Assembly: GCF_041080655.1 (NCBI RefSeq)
Contig: NZ_CP163525.1
Location: 5,208,001 to 5,272,000, forward strand
Source: Streptomyces sp. CG4
Lineage (GTDB): Bacteria; Actinomycetota; Actinomycetes; Streptomycetales; Streptomycetaceae
Length of the DNA stretch: 64,000 nt
Reading direction: 5' to 3'
Shown: piece by piece, positions 26,164 through 34,244 of the stretch
How the letters are laid out: the number at the start of each line of letters is the position of its first letter
How positions within the stretch are numbered: the first letter of the stretch is position 1
Position numbers and translations under genes: made by a program
Notes under the pieces: model-generated
The model's database searches: none
What the model saw: the letters and a program-made list of their open reading frames with translations, nothing else
What the model was told of the DNA's origin: nothing

Positions 26164-26285
26164 GGCGCGGGGCTTCGCTTGCGGCCAACGGTGCTGCGGT
26201 TCGCCAGGGGGCGCGGGGGACTGCGCGAACGACCCCCGCGCACCCGCACCCGGCACTGACGAGGCACTCCCACGGCGAGCAGCCG

Positions 26286-26331
26286 AAGGGCCGTACCCCC
26301 ACTGGTGTCCAACCCCAGGGGTACGGCCCTT
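26286..26331. terminator. Bidirectional terminator
   Basis: Perfect 14-bp arms AAGGGCCGTACCCC / GGGGTACGGCCCTT around an 18-nt loop, between the convergent membrane-protein and DUF1416 genes. The A- and T-ends on both sides suit termination in both directions. Confidence 0.85.
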
Positions 26332-26361
26332 GGCCTTTCAGCCCGTCACTGCTGAAACCAC

Positions 26362-26649
26362 TCAGATGGCGATGGCAACCTCGGCCAGACCACCCTGCTG
26401 GGCGACGACCGTGCGGTCGGCAGTCGCACCCGGCACCAGCGCCCGCAGGGTCCATGTGCCCTCGGCCGCGTAGAACCGGAACTGACCGGTCGCCGAGGTC
26501 GGAACCTCCGCGGTGAACTCGCCGGTCGAGTCGAGGAGACGGACGTACCCCTTCACCGGCTCGCCGTCGCGGGTCACCTGGCCCTGGATCGTGGTCTCAC
26601 CGGGCTTGATCGTCGAGGCGTCCGGACCGCCGGCCTTCGCTCCACACAT
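26362..26649 (-). CDS. DUF1416 protein (SseC-like)
   Basis: 95 aa, beta-rich, beginning MCGAKAGGPDAS; the extreme N-terminal Cys and the body (TTIQGQVTRDGEPVKGYVRLLD) match DUF1416/SseC, which is encoded beside thiosulfate sulfurtransferases in actinobacteria. Follows the sulfurtransferase gene by 26 bp on the same strand. Thought to act in sulfur metabolism; the exact role is not known. Confidence 0.88.
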   Translation of the reverse strand: MCGAKAGGPDASTIKPGETTIQGQVTRDGEPVKGYVRLLDSTGEFTAEVPTSATGQFRFYAAEGTWTLRALVPGATADRTVVAQQGGLAEVAIAI

Positions 26650-26675
26650 GCTGTTCTCCTGATGAAGTGGGTGTC

Positions 26676-27515
26676 TTACTTGCCGGCGCCGAGCTCGATC
26701 GGCACGCCGACGAGGGAGCCGTACTCGGTCCAGGAACCGTCGTAGTTCTTGACGTTCTCCACGCCGAGCAGCTCGTGCAGCACGAACCAGGTCAGGGCCG
26801 AGCGCTCACCGATGCGGCAGTAGGCGATCGTGTCCTTGGCGAGGTCCACGTCCTCCTCGGCGTAGAGGGCCTTCAGGTCCTCGTCCGACTTGAACGTGCC
26901 GTCGTCGTTGGCGTTCTTCGACCACGGGATGTTCTTCGCGCTCGGGACGTGACCCGGACGCTGCGACTGCTCCTGCGGCAGGTGCGCCGGGGCGAGCAGC
27001 TTGCCGGAGAACTCGTCGGGCGAGCGCACGTCGACCAGGTTGTGCGAGCCGATCGCGGCGACGACGTCGTCACGGAAGGCGCGGATGGCGGTGTTCTGCG
27101 GCTTGGCCTTGTAGGTGGTCTCGGCGCGCTCCGGGACCTCATCGACCAGCTCGCGGGCGTCCAGCTCCCACTTCTTGCGGCCGCCGTCGAGAAGCTTCAC
27201 GTTCTCGTGGCCGTAGAGCTTGAAGTACCAGTAGGCGTACGACGCGAACCAGTTGTTGTTGCCGCCGTAGAGGATCACCAGGGTGTCGTTGGCGATGCCC
27301 TTCGCCGACAGGAGCTTCTCGAAGCCGGCCTGGTCGATGAAGTCGCGGCGGACCGGGTCCTGCAGGTCCTTGGTCCAGTCGATACGGATCGCGTTCTTGA
27401 TGTGGTTCTTCTCGTAGGCGGACGTGTCCTCGTCCACTTCCACGATCGCGATGTTCGGGTTGTCCAGGTTGTCCTGGACCCAGTCGGCGTCGACGAGGAC
27501 GTCGCTGCGGCTCAT
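26676..27515 (-). CDS. Thiosulfate sulfurtransferase (rhodanese)
   Basis: 279-aa two-domain rhodanese transferring sulfane sulfur from thiosulfate. The inactive domain is about 1-140; the catalytic domain about 155-275 has the active-site Cys in YCRIGERSALTWF. ATG 27515 has GGAGGAG 8 nt upstream. In an operon with DUF1416 and preceded by a 35-codon cysteine-containing leader peptide (27640-27747), so expression is probably tuned by cysteine supply. Annotated cysA-like in actinobacteria. Confidence 0.93.
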   Translation of the reverse strand: MSRSDVLVDADWVQDNLDNPNIAIVEVDEDTSAYEKNHIKNAIRIDWTKDLQDPVRRDFIDQAGFEKLLSAKGIANDTLVILYGGNNNWFASYAYWYFKLYGHENVKLLDGGRKKWELDARELVDEVPERAETTYKAKPQNTAIRAFRDDVVAAIGSHNLVDVRSPDEFSGKLLAPAHLPQEQSQRPGHVPSAKNIPWSKNANDDGTFKSDEDLKALYAEEDVDLAKDTIAYCRIGERSALTWFVLHELLGVENVKNYDGSWTEYGSLVGVPIELGAGK

Positions 27516-27639
27516 GCTCTTTCTCCTCCGGGGCAGTTGCGGCAGGGCGTGCGAGTAGAGAGGGGTGTGCGGCGCATACGGCGCACGGGTGCCCTTCCAG
27601 CAGGGCAGGGCGTGAGATGCGGAAGTCGGGGACTTTCGC

Positions 27640-27747
27640 TCAGAAGGGGCGACAGAGCATGGCGGCAACGCGGCACAGGTCCACTGCCCGCCGCTTCGTG
27701 AGATCCGCCTGTCCCCGCGGCTGGAGGACGCTTGTCGAATACCGCAT
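27640..27747 (-). CDS. Sulfur-gene leader peptide (35 aa)
   Basis: Leaderless small ORF: TACGAT -10 (27755-27760) sits 7 nt before ATG 27747. The product ends DLTKRRAVDLCRVAAMLC then RPF, the recurrent Streptomyces 'putative leader peptide' found before sulfur-assimilation genes; two Cys codons lie near the end. About 125 nt of GC-rich leader with possible hairpins (GTGCGCCGTATGCGCCGCAC region) separates it from the sulfurtransferase ATG. In mycobacteria such Cys-containing uORFs act as cysteine-responsive attenuators; the same is inferred here. Confidence 0.82.
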   Translation of the reverse strand: MRYSTSVLQPRGQADLTKRRAVDLCRVAAMLCRPF

Positions 27748-27944
27748 GGGCCCGATCGTAGGGACGTCCGGGGAGGCGTGTCACCGGTGTGTCATATGAC
27801 GAGACACGATCGTCCGTATGGCGGGACGAGAAAGGCGCCCGGCGGCCGTCGTGCGGCCTGCCGAGCGCTCGTACGGGTCTCGGATCTACGTTACGGACGA
27901 CACCGTCTCGCCAGTCGGACAATCCCCGTCCACAAGCGGTACTA

Positions 27945-28682
27945 CTACCCCGCCAGCTTGACGTGGGAACCCTTCACCGAGATCTGCACACCGTCCGCCG
28001 CGGCCTGCACCTTGTCCAGCTTGATGCCGCCGGGCAGCTGGTCGACGGCCTGCTGGAAGTCGGTGATCTCGCGGATGCGGGTCTCGGCGATCGCGGCGGC
28101 GCCGAGCCTGGGCAGCGAGTCGGCGTGGACCTGCACCTTGTCGTTCTCGACGGTCACCGAGCTGAGCACCGGCACCGTCTGCTTGATCCCCAGGGCGGAG
28201 ATGGTGCCTTCGACCATGACCTTGATCTTGCCGTTGCCGCCGTCGGAGAGGCCGACGATCCTGGCCGTGATCCCGGGGGCGACCTCGGTCGGCTGGGCCT
28301 TGGCGGTCTTCATGAGCTCGGCGTACGAGATGGTCGCGGTGCCGGTGGCGCTGTCCGCGGTGGCCGAGCTGTAGTTCCCGGAGAAGGAGACGCCCTTCAT
28401 GTCGGCCTTCAGGTCGCCGATCCGGATCTTCTGGCCGGTGGTCCCGGTGGCCGCGCCGTAGTCCTTGATCCCGACCTCGACGTCGTCGAGCGACCCGCCC
28501 GCGACCTGGGTGAGGAAGGGGAACCCCTTGATGTTCACATCCGGCGTCGAGGCGAGGTTCTCCGTCGACTTCAGCTTGTCGGCCGCCTGCCCCTCGGCGA
28601 AGTGCACGGCGATCCGGTCCGCGATCACGAACAGCCCGCCCAGGATCACGACGAGGATCAGGATTATTCGCAGGGCGCGCAT
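27945..28682 (-). CDS. DUF2993 (LmeA-like) lipid-binding membrane-anchored protein
   Basis: 245 aa. N-terminal hydrophobic anchor (ALRIILILVVILGGLFVIADRIA) followed by an outside beta-rich DUF2993 domain (NIKGFPFLTQVAGGSLDDVEVGI; ITDFQQAVDQLPGGIKLDKV). Start ATG 28682 has a GGGGGGAAA RBS. Mycobacterial LmeA, of the same family, binds phosphoinositide lipids. Divergent from DUF3099 with a 119-bp shared promoter region. Confidence 0.88.
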   Translation of the reverse strand: MRALRIILILVVILGGLFVIADRIAVHFAEGQAADKLKSTENLASTPDVNIKGFPFLTQVAGGSLDDVEVGIKDYGAATGTTGQKIRIGDLKADMKGVSFSGNYSSATADSATGTATISYAELMKTAKAQPTEVAPGITARIVGLSDGGNGKIKVMVEGTISALGIKQTVPVLSSVTVENDKVQVHADSLPRLGAAAIAETRIREITDFQQAVDQLPGGIKLDKVQAAADGVQISVKGSHVKLAG

Positions 28683-28801
28683 GTGGTGTTTCCCCCCGGG
28701 GCGGAGACTGGTGTGGCTACGTCACGGTAACCCTGCGGGCCGGGCCCGGGCGGCGATTGTGGATCACTTGTGACAGGGACCTCCGGACCTACCCTGGTCT
28801 T

Positions 28802-29065
28802 ATGTACGCGCGGCGGCGGCACATCTACTTCGCCATGATGGGGACCTGTATCGGGCTCTTCGTCCTGGCCTGGGGAGTCGTGCGCATCTGGTCGGTCCCG
28901 GCGGCCGTCGGCATGTGCGTGGTGGCCATGCTGATTCCGCCCGTCGCCGCGATGGTCGCGAACCGGCGGGGCCCGGAGGACCGCTGGTGGGACGACCCCT
29001 CCGGCGATCCCCAGTCCGACGAGTGGTGGGACGAACTGGACGGCAAGAAGCGCCCGCGCTCGTAA
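28802..29065 (+). CDS. DUF3099 membrane protein
   Basis: 87 aa, two TM helices (about 9-30 and 33-50) then an acidic Trp-rich tail (RWWDDPSGDPQSDEWWDEL). TACCCT at 28790-28795 is 6 nt before the ATG, predicting a leaderless transcript. The family is uncharacterised. Just after it lie several short copies of GAAGGCTCA (29070-29120). Confidence 0.85.
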   Translation: MYARRRHIYFAMMGTCIGLFVLAWGVVRIWSVPAAVGMCVVAMLIPPVAAMVANRRGPEDRWWDDPSGDPQSDEWWDELDGKKRPRS

Positions 29066-29119
29066 GAAGACTCAGCGGACGGCTCGGTAGAAGGCTCACT
29101 AGAAGGCTGAGGAGAAGGC

Positions 29120-29482
29120 TCAGTAGACGAGCGCCTGCGTCCCGTCCGCCAGCGCCTCCTGCACGAACACCTGCGCCCCCGCGATCCGTACGCCCTCGAT
29201 GACGTCCTTCTCGGTGATCGCCCGCCGGGCCGCGCACTGCGTGCACAGCGTGATGCGCCCGGCGGCGAGGATCGAGGCGATCAGATCGGGCAGCGGGGCG
29301 GCGTGCGGCAGCTCGAACTCCGCCGCCCGCCCCGGCAGTGCGAACCAGGACGACTCCCCGGTCAGCCACAGCGAGACCTCGACGCCGCTGGCCACGGCCA
29401 CCGCCGCCACGGTGAAGGCCTGCGAGCAGCGCTCGGGCGCGTCGGCCCCCGCCGTCACCTTGATCACGAGCTTCTTGGTCAT
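29120..29482 (-). CDS. DsrE/DsrF-like sulfur-relay protein
   Basis: 120 aa with the DsrE fold: TKKLVIKVTAGADAPERC at the N-terminus, and a CTQCAARRAI motif whose cysteines may carry sulfur. ATG 29482 overlaps the upstream gene stop (ATGA), but a TACGCT box (29489-29494) also lies 6 nt before it, so it may be made from its own leaderless mRNA as well. Fits the nearby sulfur genes. Confidence 0.87.
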   Translation of the reverse strand: MTKKLVIKVTAGADAPERCSQAFTVAAVAVASGVEVSLWLTGESSWFALPGRAAEFELPHAAPLPDLIASILAAGRITLCTQCAARRAITEKDVIEGVRIAGAQVFVQEALADGTQALVY

Positions 29483-29721
29483 ACGGGAAGCGTAGCCGCG
29501 GCGACGACGGTGACGATCAGAGTGGCGAGACAGAGGGCGGTGAGTACGCCGCTGACGACGGCCCCGTCGACCGACCGCCGACGCCGTCTCTGCCGGGCCT
29601 GCTCGGCGAAATACGGGTGGAAGGGCGGCAGCGCGTAGGCGGGCTGGACGAACTCCGGGTCCCGAGGTGTACGCACCTCCGTCTGGCGCCGCTTGCACTC
29701 CTCATACGGCAGCCCCGTCAC
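29479..29721 (-). CDS. Small membrane protein (80 aa)
   Basis: GTG 29721 overlaps the previous stop and its own stop overlaps DsrE. The N-terminal soluble part (VTGLPYEECKRRQTEVRTP) is followed by a basic RQRRRRR stretch and one C-terminal TM helix (VVSGVLTALCLATLIVTVVAA). Likely a tail-anchored protein with the basic motif on the cytoplasmic side. No family recognised. Confidence 0.72.
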   Translation of the reverse strand: MTGLPYEECKRRQTEVRTPRDPEFVQPAYALPPFHPYFAEQARQRRRRRSVDGAVVSGVLTALCLATLIVTVVAAATLPV

Positions 29722-30122
29722 GCCCGGTGCTCCTTCCGCTGGTGCTGGCGCAGCAGGACGTTCGCGTCGGTCTCGGCGCTGCGGTCGTGCTCGGCGCGGG
29801 CGGCCTCCCTGCGCCCGGCAAGCTCCGTGCAGGCCGGGCAGCCGGGGATCGGCCAGGGCGGTCGGCTGAGGTCCTCGGGGTCCGGCGGCACGCTCGCACC
29901 GGCCGCGCGGGTGTGCTGGTTCGTCGCCCGCACCTCGGCGCTCAGCCGCTCCCGAGGTGTGGCCGGGCGCAGCGAGGCCGGGTCGGCCTGCCACTCCCGG
30001 CCGCCGCCGACGGGGCGCAGCGTCGCGTACGGGCCTGACTTGTCCCGGTACTCGCCGACCTGGCTGGTCGCCGGGTCGTAGAGGAGGGATCCGGGTTCGA
30101 GGGGCTCCGACTTCGTTGTCAT
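29718..30122 (-). CDS. Hypothetical protein (134 aa) of the XRE-DUF397 locus
   Basis: MTTKSEPLEPGSLLYDPATSQVG start; RBS is weak but AAAGGAG lies 10-16 nt upstream. A small beta-rich N-terminus (DKSGPYATLRPVGGGREW) is followed by a helical Arg/Glu region with a CPAC motif (IPGCPACTEL). First gene of a three-gene coupled minus-strand operon and divergent from the XRE regulator at 30286, mirroring the 8.1-8.7 kb arrangement at the first XRE-DUF397 cluster. Function unknown. Confidence 0.72.
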   Translation of the reverse strand: MTTKSEPLEPGSLLYDPATSQVGEYRDKSGPYATLRPVGGGREWQADPASLRPATPRERLSAEVRATNQHTRAAGASVPPDPEDLSRPPWPIPGCPACTELAGRREAARAEHDRSAETDANVLLRQHQRKEHRA

Positions 30123-30155
30123 CGGGGCAGCTCCTTTCCATGAACGCCTGTGCGC

Positions 30156-30167
30156 AGCGCAAGCGCT
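30156..30167. promoter_or_regulatory. Short palindrome in divergent promoter of second XRE locus
   Basis: AGCGCAAGCGCT, a 12-bp inverted repeat, precedes a TACGCT -10-like box at 30172-30177. Possible XRE operator; short, so weak on its own. Confidence 0.4.
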
Positions 30168-30285
30168 GAACTACGCTGCGTGTTCGGGTGCTTCGAGCAT
30201 GGCGCATGGAAGCGGCGTTTGGGCTGTTGAGAGGCTCAAGTTCAACGCTGAGGCCGCCAAATTCGACAAATTCAACGGGAGCGCG

Positions 30286-31128
30286 ATGCCACAGCGGTTG
30301 GTGATCACGGGACGGAGCCAGGAGCCGAGGGCACGGTTCGCCGAGGAGTTACGGCTGCGGCGGAGCGAGCGGGGCGTGAGCCTGCGGGACCTTGCCAGGG
30401 ACGCGGGCTGGGATGCGTCCCTGTTCAGCAAGATGGAGAACGGCCAGACGCTGGGCGGGCCCGAAGTCGTACAGGCGCTGGACCAGTACTACGGGACGTC
30501 TCCGCTGCTGGTGACCCTTTGGGAGCTGGCTGTCGCGGACCCGAAGCAGTTCAAGGAGCAGTACCGGGGCTATATGGAGCTGGAGGCGGAGGCGTTCAGC
30601 CTGTGGCACTACGGCGTGAGCATCCTGCCAGGCCTGCTCCAGACGGACGGTTACGCGCGTGAGGTCCTCGCGCTGGGCGGCTACAGGGGCAAGGAGCTTG
30701 ACCAGCAAGTCGAGGCCCGCGCCGGTCGGCGGAACGTGCTGGAGGGCGAGGATGCGCCGCCGTTCCGTGCCCTTATCGCGGAGGCGGTGCTGCGTACGCC
30801 GCTACGCGATGCAGGTGAGTGGCGGGAGCAGCTGGAATACCTGCTGGAGGCGTCCGAGCGCCTGAACATCACGATCCAGGTCCTGCTGCAAAGCTCCGGT
30901 CTGCATGGACTGGTGAGCACTGACGTGATGTTTCTGCGGCTGCTGGATGGCCAGACGGTGGCCTATGCGGAGAACGCGTACCGTGGTGAACTGGTCGAGG
31001 AAAATCGCTCAGTTGAGCAGTTGCAACGTGCGTACGATGCAATGCGTGACCTGGCACTGAACCCGGCCGAGTCGCGGAAGTTCATCCTGCGGATGTTGGA
31101 GGAAGAGCCGTGCGGGCCATCGACCTGA
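30286..31128 (+). CDS. XRE-family regulator with DUF5753 domain, second copy
   Basis: 280 aa. HTH at about 15-70 (FAEELRLRRSERGVSLRDLARDAGWDASLFSKMENG) and DUF5753 at about 95-275 (SILPGLLQTDGYAREVL). ATG 30286 has GGGAG 5 nt upstream; the longer frame has no RBS. Overlaps the DUF397 gene by 19 bp. Paralogous to the regulator at 8799, with a different HTH and different upstream palindrome, so the two probably do not cross-regulate (inference). Confidence 0.9.
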   Translation: MPQRLVITGRSQEPRARFAEELRLRRSERGVSLRDLARDAGWDASLFSKMENGQTLGGPEVVQALDQYYGTSPLLVTLWELAVADPKQFKEQYRGYMELEAEAFSLWHYGVSILPGLLQTDGYAREVLALGGYRGKELDQQVEARAGRRNVLEGEDAPPFRALIAEAVLRTPLRDAGEWREQLEYLLEASERLNITIQVLLQSSGLHGLVSTDVMFLRLLDGQTVAYAENAYRGELVEENRSVEQLQRAYDAMRDLALNPAESRKFILRMLEEEPCGPST

Positions 31129-31382
31129 GTAACGCGACGTGGCGCAAGAGCAGCTACAGCAATCCGGACGGCGGCCAGTGCGTCGAGGTCTCCGACGACT
31201 TCCTGAGCGCCGCCGCCTGGCGCAAGAGCAGCTACAGCAACACGGACGGCGGCGCCTGCGTCGAGGTCGCCGACAACCTCCCCCTCGTCCCCGTCCGCGA
31301 CAGCAAGGACACCACTCGCACCCCCCTCCTCTTCGGCGCCCCCGCCTGGAAGGCCTTCGTGGACGGGGTCAAAGTGGGCTGA
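31110..31382 (+). CDS. DUF397 protein with internally duplicated N-terminal unit
   Basis: 90 aa; GTG 31110 with GGAGGAAGAG upstream inside the XRE gene. WRKSSYSN-x2-GG-x-CVEV occurs twice (about residues 11-26 and 36-51) before a single VPVRDSK-APAWKAFVDGV tail. Ordinary DUF397 proteins are 60-70 aa with one unit. The first cluster has the same duplication as separate genes. Confidence 0.92.
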   Translation: MRAIDLSNATWRKSSYSNPDGGQCVEVSDDFLSAAAWRKSSYSNTDGGACVEVADNLPLVPVRDSKDTTRTPLLFGAPAWKAFVDGVKVG

Positions 31383-31478
31383 GGCCCGGACGGCGCACCT
31401 CCTCAGGAGGGCCGGGCTCCGGCCGCGTAAGCTGGGCCCCGGCTCTGTCGTATGCCCGCCCTCGCTCAAGGAGCTCCC

Positions 31479-31577
31479 GTGGAAGCATTCTTCGAAACCC
31501 TGCTGGTCCTGGTCTGCGTCGGCGTGCTCGCCTTCGCCGGTCTGACCGTGAAGAAGCTGTACCAGGGCCAGCGCTGA
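31479..31577 (+). CDS. 32-aa single-pass membrane peptide
   Basis: GTG 31479 with AAGGAG 5 nt upstream. Product VEAFFETLLVLVCVGVLAFAG then LTVKKLYQGQR: one TM helix and a basic tail. The strong RBS and clean hydrophobic helix make it a likely real small protein. Followed by the nitrobindin gene after 26 bp, so probably co-transcribed. Function unknown. Confidence 0.72.
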   Translation: MEAFFETLLVLVCVGVLAFAGLTVKKLYQGQR

Positions 31578-31603
31578 CCCACACCTAGGAAAGCTTTCCC
31601 CTC

Positions 31604-32179
31604 ATGATTGAGATCCCGTCCGACCTGCACAAGGACCTCGTCCCGCTCGCCTTTCTGCTCGGCAACTGGGCCGGTGCGGGCGTGCACGACTTCCCCGGCT
31701 CGGAGAAGTGCAACTTCGGGCAGGAGGTCAGCTTCACCCACGACGGCCGGGACTTCCTGGAGTACCACTCGCACACCTGGGTGCTGGACAACGACGGCAA
31801 CAAGGTCCGCCCGCTGGAGTCGGAGTCCGGCTTCTGGCGGATCGACGCCGACCGCAAGGTCGAGGTGACGATGACCCGCGACGACGGTGTCATCGAGATC
31901 TGGTACGGCGAGATGGCCGACAAGAAGCCGCAGATCGACCTGGTCACGGACGCCGTCGCACGGACGGCCGCCTCGCAGCCGTACAGCGGTGGCAAGCGGC
32001 TCTACGGGTACGTCAAGAGCGACCTCATGTGGGTCGGCGAGAAGCAGACGCCCGATGTCGAGCTGCGCCCCTACATGTCGGCCCACCTGAAGAAGGTCGT
32101 CACTCCGGAGGACGTCGAGCGCTGGGCCAAGGCCCTGCCCGACGACATGCCGGACGACGGCATCGCCTTCTTCAAGTAG
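31604..32179 (+). CDS. Nitrobindin-like heme protein (DUF1794/FABP-like)
   Basis: 191 aa, ten-stranded beta barrel. N-terminal LLGNWAGAGVHDFPG is the nitrobindin GxWxGxG signature; the conserved C-terminal heme-ligand His region (LRPYMSAHLKKV) is present. Bacterial and human nitrobindins isomerise peroxynitrite at a ferric heme. Precedes nur with 16 bp between; nur has its own leaderless promoter. Confidence 0.87.
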   Translation: MIEIPSDLHKDLVPLAFLLGNWAGAGVHDFPGSEKCNFGQEVSFTHDGRDFLEYHSHTWVLDNDGNKVRPLESESGFWRIDADRKVEVTMTRDDGVIEIWYGEMADKKPQIDLVTDAVARTAASQPYSGGKRLYGYVKSDLMWVGEKQTPDVELRPYMSAHLKKVVTPEDVERWAKALPDDMPDDGIAFFK

Positions 32180-32195
32180 TTCTAGACTCGTCGGT

Positions 32196-32633
32196 GTGGT
32201 GAGCACCGACTGGAAGAGTGACCTCAGGCAGCGCGGTTACCGGCTGACGCCGCAGCGGCAGCTTGTGCTCGAAGCCGTGGACACTCTGGAGCACGCGACC
32301 CCCGACGACATCCTCGTGGAAGTGCGGAAGACGGCGTCGGGGGTCAACATCTCCACGGTCTACCGGACCCTTGAGCTGCTGGAGGAGCTGGGCCTGGTCA
32401 GCCACGCCCACCTCGGGCACGGTGCGCCGACCTACCATCTCGCCGACCGCCACCACCATCTGCACCTGGTGTGCCGCGACTGCGAGAACGTGATCGAGGC
32501 CGATGTGGACGTCGCCGCCGAGTTCACGGCGAAGCTGCGCGCGCAGTTCGGTTTCGACACGGACATGAAGCACTTCGCGATCTTCGGCCGGTGCAAGGAC
32601 TGTTCGCTGAAGAGTTCAACTACCACGTCGTAG
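32196..32633 (+). CDS. nur: Nickel-responsive Fur-family repressor Nur
   Basis: 145 aa. Winged helix 1-85 (YRLTPQRQLVLEAV; NISTVYRTLELLEELG), then the metal-binding dimerisation domain with the HHHLHLVCRDC cluster and a second CKDC pair. Matches S. coelicolor Nur, which represses nickel uptake and sodF in the presence of nickel. GTG start lies 7 nt after TAGACT (32183-32188), so leaderless. Its TAG stop doubles as part of the next gene's -10 box. Confidence 0.95.
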   Translation: MVSTDWKSDLRQRGYRLTPQRQLVLEAVDTLEHATPDDILVEVRKTASGVNISTVYRTLELLEELGLVSHAHLGHGAPTYHLADRHHHLHLVCRDCENVIEADVDVAAEFTAKLRAQFGFDTDMKHFAIFGRCKDCSLKSSTTTS

Positions 32634-32642
32634 GCTGGCCCC

Positions 32643-33608
32643 ATGAAGAGCCCCCTGCTGTCCCTGCCCGGCGCAGTCCCCGCCGAGGGCGTGGACGAAG
32701 GTGTCGCCGCCCACTACGGCGACCTGTTCCGCGAGCAGCGCGCCCTCGCCGACGGCACCGGTTTCGTCGACCTCTCGCACCGCGGGGTCGTCACCGTGTC
32801 CGGAGCGGACCGGCTGAGCTGGCTGCATCTGCTGCTCACCCAGCACGTCAGCGAGCTGCCGCCCGGCGAGGCCACCGAGGCACTGATCCTGTCCGCGCAC
32901 GGGCACATCGAGCACGCGCTGTACCTGGTGGACGACGGCACGACCGTCTGGGCGCACGTGGAGCCCGGTACGCAGGACGCGCTGATCGCGTACCTGGAAT
33001 CGATGAAGTTCTTCTACCGGGTGGAGGTCGCCGACCGGACCGCCGACTTCGCTCTCGTCCACCTGCCGGCCGGGTCGATCGCCGAGGTGCCCGAGGGCGT
33101 CGTGGTCCGCGAGACGGCGTACGGCCGTGATCTGTTCCTGCCGCGCGAGGACCTGGAGTCCTTCGCGGCCACGCACGGCCCGGCCGCGGGTCTGCTCGCC
33201 TACGAGGCGCTCCGTGTCGAGCACCACCGCCCCCGCCTCGGCTTCGAGACCGACCACCGCACGATCCCGCACGAGCTGGGCTGGATCGGTACGGCGGTGC
33301 ATCTGCAGAAGGGCTGCTACCGGGGCCAGGAGACGGTCGCCCGCGTCCAGAACCTGGGCAAGCCCCCGCGCCGGCTGGTCTTCCTCCACCTGGACGGCAG
33401 CGACGTCCACCTCCCGGTCCCGGGCACGGAGCTCCGCGTCGCGGACGAGGGCCCCGAGGGCCGCAAGATCGGCTTCGTGACGACGTCGGTACGACACCAT
33501 GAGCTGGGGCCGGTGGCTCTGGCGCTGGTGAAGCGGAACGTGCCGCTCGACGCGCGGCTCCTGGCCGGGGAGACGGCGGCTGCGCAGGAGGTCGTGGTCG
33601 AGCCGTAG
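32643..33608 (+). CDS. YgfZ/GcvT-like folate-binding Fe-S maintenance protein
   Basis: 321 aa. GcvT-like fold with the diagnostic KGCYRGQETVARVQNLG motif (Cys needed for function in YgfZ). Binds tetrahydrofolate and assists Fe-S cluster enzymes. ATG 32643 is 6 nt after TAGGCT (32631-32636), predicting a leaderless mRNA whose -10 box begins in the nur stop codon. Tail ends EVVVEP. Confidence 0.92.
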   Translation: MKSPLLSLPGAVPAEGVDEGVAAHYGDLFREQRALADGTGFVDLSHRGVVTVSGADRLSWLHLLLTQHVSELPPGEATEALILSAHGHIEHALYLVDDGTTVWAHVEPGTQDALIAYLESMKFFYRVEVADRTADFALVHLPAGSIAEVPEGVVVRETAYGRDLFLPREDLESFAATHGPAAGLLAYEALRVEHHRPRLGFETDHRTIPHELGWIGTAVHLQKGCYRGQETVARVQNLGKPPRRLVFLHLDGSDVHLPVPGTELRVADEGPEGRKIGFVTTSVRHHELGPVALALVKRNVPLDARLLAGETAAAQEVVVEP

Positions 33609-33659
33609 CCGCGTATCGGCACGGCCCCGCGGCCCTCGGGCAGCTTCAGTGCCGTACGC

Positions 33660-34085
33660 CTAGATCTCCAGCAATACCGTGAACGGCCCGTCGTTCGTCA
33701 GTGACACCCTCATCTGGGCGCCGAAGCGGCCCGTGGCCACTGTCGCGCCGAGCGATCGCAGCTGAGCCACCACCTCGTCCACCAACGGCTCGGCGACGTC
33801 ACCCGGCGCGGCGGCGTTCCACGTCGGCCTGCGGCCCTTTCGGGCGTCGCCGTACAGAGTGAACTGGCTGATCACCAGCAGCGGGGCGTCGATGTCGCTG
33901 CACGACTTCTCGTCCTGCAGCATGCGGATCGACCAGAGCTTGCGGGCGAGTTGCGCTGCCTTCTCCTTCGTGTCGTCATGGGTCACCCCGACGAGCACGC
34001 ACAGCCCCTCGCCCTCGATCGAGCCGACCGTCTCTCCGTCCACGACGACGCTCGCGCCGTCCACTCTCTGCACCACCGCACGCAT
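33660..34085 (-). CDS. dtd: D-aminoacyl-tRNA deacylase
   Basis: 141 aa. Removes D-amino acids and glycine mischarged on tRNAs. SQFTLYGD and C-terminal NDGPFTVLLEI (Gly-Pro cross-subunit motif) are present, though the usual GPVT is GPFT. I take ATG 34085 (MRAVVQRV), the family's standard N-terminus; an ATG 12 nt upstream is an alternative. Convergent with ygfZ-like; divergent from rsiG. Confidence 0.94.
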   Translation of the reverse strand: MRAVVQRVDGASVVVDGETVGSIEGEGLCVLVGVTHDDTKEKAAQLARKLWSIRMLQDEKSCSDIDAPLLVISQFTLYGDARKGRRPTWNAAAPGDVAEPLVDEVVAQLRSLGATVATGRFGAQMRVSLTNDGPFTVLLEI

Positions 34086-34244
34086 GCGGACCATCATGCC
34101 GGGTCCCCGGCACGCGGATACAGGGGGTCCAATATAGATCTCTAACCCCCCATCTGGGGCCGTTCGGGGGCACTCGGTCACATAGCGGCCAGTTGGGGTG
34201 GCACGATGCTTTCACACGCCGGTCGAGGGGACGGTCACAACCAC

